Assembly (NCBI GenBank): GCA_028711905.1
Contig: JAQTRI010000084.1
Coordinates: 1-11,107, forward strand
Source: Candidatus Wallbacteria bacterium
GTDB lineage: Bacteria; Muiribacteriota; JAQTZZ01
DNA: 11,107 nucleotides
Direction: 5' to 3'
In this document: positions 7,928 to 11,107 of the stretch, piece by piece
How positions within the stretch are numbered: the stretch's first letter is position 1
How the letters are laid out: every line of letters starts with the position of its first letter
Made by a program: the position numbers and the translations under genes
The notes under the pieces: generated by a model
What the model saw: the letters and a program-made list of their open reading frames with translations, nothing else
Databases searched by the model: none
Told to the model about the DNA's origin: nothing

Positions 7928-7957
7928 CGCAGGGGTACAGCATGCTGTGCCCCTGCG
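7928..7957. terminator. Near-perfect palindromic hairpin between convergent genes
   Basis: Arms CGCAGGGG (7928-7935) and CCCCTGCG (7950-7957) pair perfectly. After one T/G position (a G-U wobble in RNA) the inner ACAGC and GCTGT arms (7937-7941, 7944-7948) also pair, giving a long G+C-rich stem with almost no loop. It fills the 48-base gap between the peptidase stop and the receiver-gene stop. On the plus strand a run of six T (7970-7975) follows, but 12 bases away. On the minus strand no T-run follows. A bidirectional terminator or 3' end stabiliser is likely. Confidence 0.6.
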
Positions 7958-7959
7958 CA

Positions 7960-8313
7960 TTACAATTCGTTTTTTATCTTGTGATCGAACAGCCGCTCCA
8001 TGTCCCTGTTTCTCAACGGTTTGAACAGAAAATCCCTGGCACCAGCTCCAATAGCCCGCTCCACAATCTGCTCCTCGCCTGGGCAAGCTAAGACCACGAA
8101 ATTCTGACCCGGATTCTCCCTGATGTATTCCAGCGCCTGTTCTCCATTCCATTCACAGTCAAAGTCGAGCTTGAGGAATATCCAGTGTCCTCGCGACAGG
8201 AGCTTCGGCGGCCTGGTAGAAGATATGACCTCGAACTCTCCCTTGCCGTGAAAAAAGGTCGATACCCTTTTGCCTGAAAGGTCGTTGTCGTCAATCACAT
8301 AAAATTTCCGCAT
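7960..8313 (-). CDS. Stand-alone receiver (CheY-like) domain protein, degenerate
   Basis: The 117-residue protein is only a response-regulator receiver domain, with no output domain. The N-terminal strand FYVIDD supplies the acidic pair D8/D9. The likely phospho-acceptor is D50 (LKLDF), seven residues before G57, where classical receivers have eight. The conserved Lys is present as K98-P99 after GARDFLF. The Thr/Ser usually found after the fourth strand is Ala76, followed by Cys77 (VVLACP). Phosphorylation is therefore possible, but the switch residue is missing, so signalling may be altered or phosphorylation-independent. GGGAGGAG lies just before the ATG. The gene follows the kinase gene by 50 bases on the same strand, so it is probably the last gene of that operon. 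No histidine kinase is in the window. A binding adaptor role is possible but not shown. Confidence 0.8.
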   Translation of the reverse strand: MRKFYVIDDNDLSGKRVSTFFHGKGEFEVISSTRPPKLLSRGHWIFLKLDFDCEWNGEQALEYIRENPGQNFVVLACPGEEQIVERAIGAGARDFLFKPLRNRDMERLFDHKIKNEL

Positions 8314-8363
8314 ACTCCTCCCTTGTGCATTTTCACAGCAGATCAGCCATTTTTAACTGCCTG

Positions 8364-10031
8364 TCAATAATCAAAACTGCTGCCACCGATAAATTCTCGT
8401 AATATCGATGTCGGAGGAATTTCATTGGTCGCGTCAACTTCCACTAGTTTTTCCAGAAAGTCCAGAAGTCGCTTGGCCTCAGTAAATTCCTCTGTGTCGG
8501 CAGATACTTCCTTGAGCAGAGGAGTCACCAGTTTTTTCAAGACACCCAGTCCGTAAATCAGGGCTGAATTGAACATGACATCCGCATTTTCCTGAAAGGG
8601 AAAAATGTTGCGTTCCTCTCCCCTGCGCACCGATGGCCAGCGTTTCAGGGTATCAACAGCGGAATAGCCGCGATACTGTTGATCCCGGACAATGCGGCGG
8701 ATCAGGCGCACATCATTAGTATGGATGCGATTGAAGTCATCGATCGACACCTGGGTCAAAGCACTGACATAGATCTTGAACTTATTCTCAGCAGGGACTG
8801 AGCGTGTCAGAAGGTCGTTGAGTCCGTGAATTCCTTCGATAATAATAATCTGGTTTTCAGCGATCCGCAGCGGAACAGTCTGCCCGCTACGACTGCCGGT
8901 TTCAAAATCGAACTTGGGAATCTGCACTTCTTCACCACGAACCAGATCCAGCAAGTGCTTGTTAAAGAGTTCCAGATCCAGGGCATAAATGCTCTCAAAA
9001 TCATAATCCCCGTTTTCGTCACGGGGTGTTTTATCGCGGTTGAAAAAATAATTATCTAAGGAAATCGGCACTGATTTGATGCCATTGACATGCAGATGCA
9101 CAGCTAAGCGGTTGGAAAATGTCGTTTTTCCTGAAGCAGATGGTCCTGCGATCAATACAATACGGATACGGTCCTTTTTTTCAGTGATCCTGTCGGCGAT
9201 GCGGGAGATTTTATTTTCGTGAAGCACTTCCGTGGCCTTGATACACTTATTGATGCGTCCATCCAGCGCGAACTCATTCAAGCGTCCGATATCGTTAACC
9301 TTGAGAATCTTGCGCCACTCTTTGCTCTCATGGTAGATTGTGAACAGCTTGCGATAGTGCTTCAATGGAGACAGCCTGTCCGGATTCACCCGATCAGGGA
9401 AGGACAGCACCATCCCTTCTTCATACCTGCGGAGAGCGAGAACCTTGAGATAACCAGTGGACGGCACCAGAGGCCCCAGATCCAGGTCGCAGAAATTGCC
9501 GCAAGTGTAAAGGCGTACCGATTCTTTGGGCATGGTGGCCAGCAGACGGACCTTGTCATTGAGTCCCCTGCTGGAGAACAGCTTGATGGCCTCTTCCCTG
9601 TTCATGGTGATACGGAAGAAACTCTCGTTGTCAGAGATAATCTGCTGCATTCTATTCATCAGAATGTCGATCACCTCATCATCAACAGGAATTTCCACAG
9701 TTACATCGTAAAAATAGTTGTTTCCCAATGAGTGCCCGATTTCGATCCTGCCGTTGCGATAAACATCCAGAAAACTCCGGCAGAGCAGAAAATTAGCGCT
9801 TCTCCGGTAAGCCTCCATGCCTTCCTGGGAACGGATGTCCTGAAACCTTACAATCCCTGGGACATCCGCCTGCGAATGCAGGTCAACGACATGGTTATTG
9901 TATCTTGCGACTATCGACGGAAACTTCTGGTTTTTCAGTTCATCAGGGATCAGTTCGCTCAGTTTTGTGCCTCGTTCGATCTCTTTGAAAGTATTAGTTT
10001 CAGGCCAGACAGAAATCTGAATCGATTTCAT
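8364..10031 (-). CDS. Uridine-kinase/phosphoribulokinase-like nucleoside kinase with TGS and ThrRS-like N-terminal domains
   Basis: This 555-residue cytoplasmic protein has three parts. Residues about 1-65 resemble a TGS domain. Residues about 70-200 align without gaps to the editing (SAD) domain of threonyl-tRNA synthetase in the RRSANFLL...IEIG...YFYDV stretch and again around DLGPLVPSTG. The four zinc ligands recalled for ThrRS are all replaced (R77, F81, D184, L188), so tRNA editing is not expected. Residues about 287-510 are a P-loop kinase of the uridine kinase family, with Walker A GPSASGKT (296-303), a substrate-loop aspartate in SLDNYFF (324-330), FDFETG (374-379) and IIIIEGIHG (395-403). 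This TGS/SAD/kinase order is a known bacterial family annotated as nucleoside or uridine kinase; the exact nucleoside is not readable here. The ATG overlaps the upstream stop (TAATG) and has GGAG eight bases away. A longer reading from 10268 would overlap the upstream gene and is rejected. Confidence 0.9.
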   Translation of the reverse strand: MKSIQISVWPETNTFKEIERGTKLSELIPDELKNQKFPSIVARYNNHVVDLHSQADVPGIVRFQDIRSQEGMEAYRRSANFLLCRSFLDVYRNGRIEIGHSLGNNYFYDVTVEIPVDDEVIDILMNRMQQIISDNESFFRITMNREEAIKLFSSRGLNDKVRLLATMPKESVRLYTCGNFCDLDLGPLVPSTGYLKVLALRRYEEGMVLSFPDRVNPDRLSPLKHYRKLFTIYHESKEWRKILKVNDIGRLNEFALDGRINKCIKATEVLHENKISRIADRITEKKDRIRIVLIAGPSASGKTTFSNRLAVHLHVNGIKSVPISLDNYFFNRDKTPRDENGDYDFESIYALDLELFNKHLLDLVRGEEVQIPKFDFETGSRSGQTVPLRIAENQIIIIEGIHGLNDLLTRSVPAENKFKIYVSALTQVSIDDFNRIHTNDVRLIRRIVRDQQYRGYSAVDTLKRWPSVRRGEERNIFPFQENADVMFNSALIYGLGVLKKLVTPLLKEVSADTEEFTEAKRLLDFLEKLVEVDATNEIPPTSILREFIGGSSFDY

Positions 10032-10043
10032 TAATTTTTCTCC
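10029..10043 (-). promoter_or_regulatory. TAATG translational coupling site with internal ribosome binding site
   Basis: On the minus strand the stop TAA of the ferritin-like gene shares one base with the ATG of the kinase gene (TAATG, 10029-10033). GGAG (10040-10043) lies eight bases before that ATG, inside the upstream gene. This fixes the kinase start and suggests reinitiation and fixed ratios of the two proteins. Confidence 0.75.
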
Positions 10044-10492
10044 AGAATCGAGGTGATAGCAGAAATCTGCCGCTGGACATCCTCGTTGATACGGGAAAAG
10101 AACTCCCGGACACATTTGCAGTGACACTCGCCGGCGGTTCCAGAAAAGTAATCTCCTGCCCTTGTTTCGATTTCCAGGGCCATCTGAAGCGCGGACAGAT
10201 CGTCTGAATTTTGGGAGGAGGTGATCTTTCCCGATAATTCCTTTAACGACGGAATACTGACAAGGCACGAACCGCAGTTGTCACATCCGCCTGTACCGGC
10301 AGCTTTCTGCTCCAGAGAGTGGGCGAAATCCTTGATTGTAGCGATGTTTTTCTTCTGATCTTCCGCAAGCGTGATGAACATCTCACGCCCCAGAGAATCT
10401 TGAGTCCTGCGTCCTGCTTCTATGTAATATTTCATGGCTTCAAACTTGAGCTGAATCACAGCCTGAGCTACTTCACGGAAATTATCGAACAT
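10031..10492 (-). CDS. Ferritin/rubrerythrin-like protein with Cys clusters and no iron-binding His
   Basis: The 153-residue protein has the helical pattern of the rubrerythrin/ferritin-like four-helix bundle: LKFEAMKYY (15-23), FITLAEDQKKN (39-49), ALEIETRAGDYF (105-116) and RINEDVQRQI (134-143). The glutamates at 18, 44, 107 and 137 match metal-ligand positions. Where diiron proteins have E-x-x-H, this one has E44-x-x-K47 and E137-x-x-Q140, so a standard diiron site is unlikely. Two Cys groups are present, C70-x2-C73-x2-C76 in the middle and C123-x-C125-x-C127 before the last helix; together they could bind zinc or an iron-sulfur cluster, or serve in thiol chemistry. It starts with GGAGG (10498-10502) six bases before the ATG and is translationally coupled to the kinase. 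Function unknown; a redox, metal or structural role is inferred. Confidence 0.8.
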   Translation of the reverse strand: MFDNFREVAQAVIQLKFEAMKYYIEAGRRTQDSLGREMFITLAEDQKKNIATIKDFAHSLEQKAAGTGGCDNCGSCLVSIPSLKELSGKITSSQNSDDLSALQMALEIETRAGDYFSGTAGECHCKCVREFFSRINEDVQRQISAITSILEKN

Positions 10493-10519
10493 TCTGTCCT
10501 CCGGGAAAGTTATGAAAAT

Positions 10520-10549
10520 AATATACAGTAAAGCTCTGTCGGAAGTCCA
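10520..10549 (-). promoter_or_regulatory. Candidate promoter of the ferritin-like/kinase/receiver cluster
   Basis: On the minus strand -35 TGGACT (10544-10549; four of six matches) and -10 TATATT (10520-10525; five of six) are 18 bases apart. The -10 is 27 bases before the ATG at 10492 and the Shine-Dalgarno lies between. It sits in the 149-base gap downstream of the right-edge gene, which otherwise holds no ORF. Confidence 0.4.
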
Positions 10550-10557
10550 CGGACATG

Positions 10558-10570
10558 CCGCAAAAAGCGG
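10558..10570 (-). terminator. Short hairpin after the right-edge gene
   Basis: CCGC (10558-10561) and GCGG (10567-10570) frame a five-base A/T loop, upstream of the cluster promoter on the minus strand. The stem is only four base pairs and no T-run follows. A second small stem (GGATTC 10631-10636 with GAATCC 10645-10650) overlaps the stop codon of the right-edge gene. Neither is a convincing intrinsic terminator. Confidence 0.18.
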
Positions 10571-10641
10571 TAACAGGTATTTGAAATGGGCGAAAAATCT
10601 TTAGAGACAGTCTGAGAGGCCGTTCGGAATGGATTCAGCAG

Positions 10642-11106
10642 TTAGAATCCTATGATTGTCAAAGCGCTGCTGACTTCAGCCACAGCACTATACTGCCCGT
10701 TCGGGTCCAACCCCCTGGCAATGGACAACTGCGATCTGGAAGAGGTCTCGTCACCGGTGTAAAAATAAGCCATAGCCATCAGAGCGTGGGCTTCAGGGTT
10801 GCTGATGTTCATGCCGATTTTGGACTGGAAAATGAAATTGGAATTAAAGGGAGTGCCTCCGAGTTTGGTCATGTATGTAACCGCATTAGCATTGTCCCCG
10901 GGCTTATTCCGCACCATGTATGCCAGCCCCAGAAGCAGGTAAGCGTCCGAAGGGATTGTGACCTCAGCGGTTGCTGCAGCTATTGGCGCAAAACTGGTGC
11001 TGGCTGGATTAACAATCAGCAGAAGGCTGCTGATCAGATCATCGTCTCCAAGATCAGTACTGTCGAGCTTGATATCGCAAAGCAGCACTCCTGTAGCTGT
11101 CTGCCT
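10642..11106 (-). CDS. TPR-like protein, C-terminal part (5' partial)
   Basis: The frame stays open to the right window edge. A GTG at 11088 could be read as a start, but no stop lies upstream and no ribosome site marks it, so this is most likely the C-terminal part of a longer protein. About 150 residues are visible. Two helix pairs look like degenerate TPRs: AYLLLGLAYMV followed by AVTYMTKLGG, and AHALMAMAYFYTGDETS followed by SQLSIARGLDP. Both carry the alanine/glycine/tyrosine spacing of TPRs. The early part holds a small-residue, Ala/Thr-rich linker (PIAAATAEVT). I do not recognise the family. It may be an envelope or scaffold protein like other TPR proteins here, but the N-terminus that would show a signal peptide is outside the window. 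It is on the same strand as the ferritin-like/kinase cluster but separated by 149 bases. Confidence 0.65.
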   Translation of the reverse strand, partial: RQTATGVLLCDIKLDSTDLGDDDLISSLLLIVNPASTSFAPIAAATAEVTIPSDAYLLLGLAYMVRNKPGDNANAVTYMTKLGGTPFNSNFIFQSKIGMNISNPEAHALMAMAYFYTGDETSSRSQLSIARGLDPNGQYSAVAEVSSALTIIGF

Positions 11107-11107
11107 T

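Noticed and set aside
9219..9731. 170-codon plus-strand ORF opposite the kinase gene
   Set aside because: It is a shadow of the conserved kinase/SAD coding frame; no ribosome site or domain supports it.
10032..10268. N-terminal extension of the kinase reading frame up to 10268
   Set aside because: It would overlap 237 bases of the well-supported ferritin-like gene, its sequence looks like out-of-frame translation, and the ATG at 10031 has a ribosome site and begins the TGS-like domain.
1..11107. Mobile elements, CRISPR arrays, tRNA or rRNA genes
   Set aside because: I found no transposase or integrase frames, no regularly spaced direct repeats and no tRNA-like or rRNA-like stretches.

Overview
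This window (about half G+C by eye) comes from a bacterium that I cannot place taxonomically from the sequence. There are no tRNA, rRNA, IS or CRISPR landmarks. The mix is a MalT-like STAND regulator, TPR proteins with signal peptides, a fused M16 zinc peptidase and a TGS/ThrRS-like nucleoside kinase. This would fit an uncultured or deep-branching lineage, but that is inference only. Coding density is high. The two largest gaps are 180 bases (5146-5325) and 149 bases (10493-10641).

Layout. Plus strand, 1-2435: the C-terminal most of an ABC exporter, cut by the window edge, followed 37 bases later by a secreted thioredoxin-fold/TPR protein. Minus strand, 5145-2479: a large STAND-class transcription regulator with an N-terminal P-loop NTPase, a central TPR array and a C-terminal OmpR/PhoB-type winged helix. 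It is convergent with the thioredoxin gene and divergent from the next gene. Plus strand, 5326-7911: a secreted single-chain M16 zinc peptidase made of two M16 halves. A strong palindromic hairpin separates it from a convergent minus-strand cluster (10492 to 7960). That cluster encodes a small ferritin/rubrerythrin-like protein that lacks the usual iron-binding His and carries six Cys, a TGS + degenerate ThrRS-editing-domain + uridine-kinase-like protein whose start overlaps the upstream stop (TAATG), and a stand-alone degenerate receiver domain. The right edge holds the C-terminal part of a minus-strand TPR-like protein.

How the genes may work together. The ABC exporter and the thioredoxin/TPR protein are probably co-transcribed and both act at or beyond the cytoplasmic membrane. 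The STAND regulator and the M16 peptidase share a divergent intergenic region that contains two inverted copies of the 9-mer ATAGAATGT, each covering a candidate -10 element, so they may be co-regulated. The regulator gene has no Shine-Dalgarno sequence, and its best promoter puts the transcription start at or next to the ATG, suggesting a leaderless message. The ferritin-like/kinase/receiver cluster looks like an operon with translational coupling. I see no clear new defence or mobile system. The least ordinary parts are this three-gene cluster and the divergent regulator/peptidase control region.
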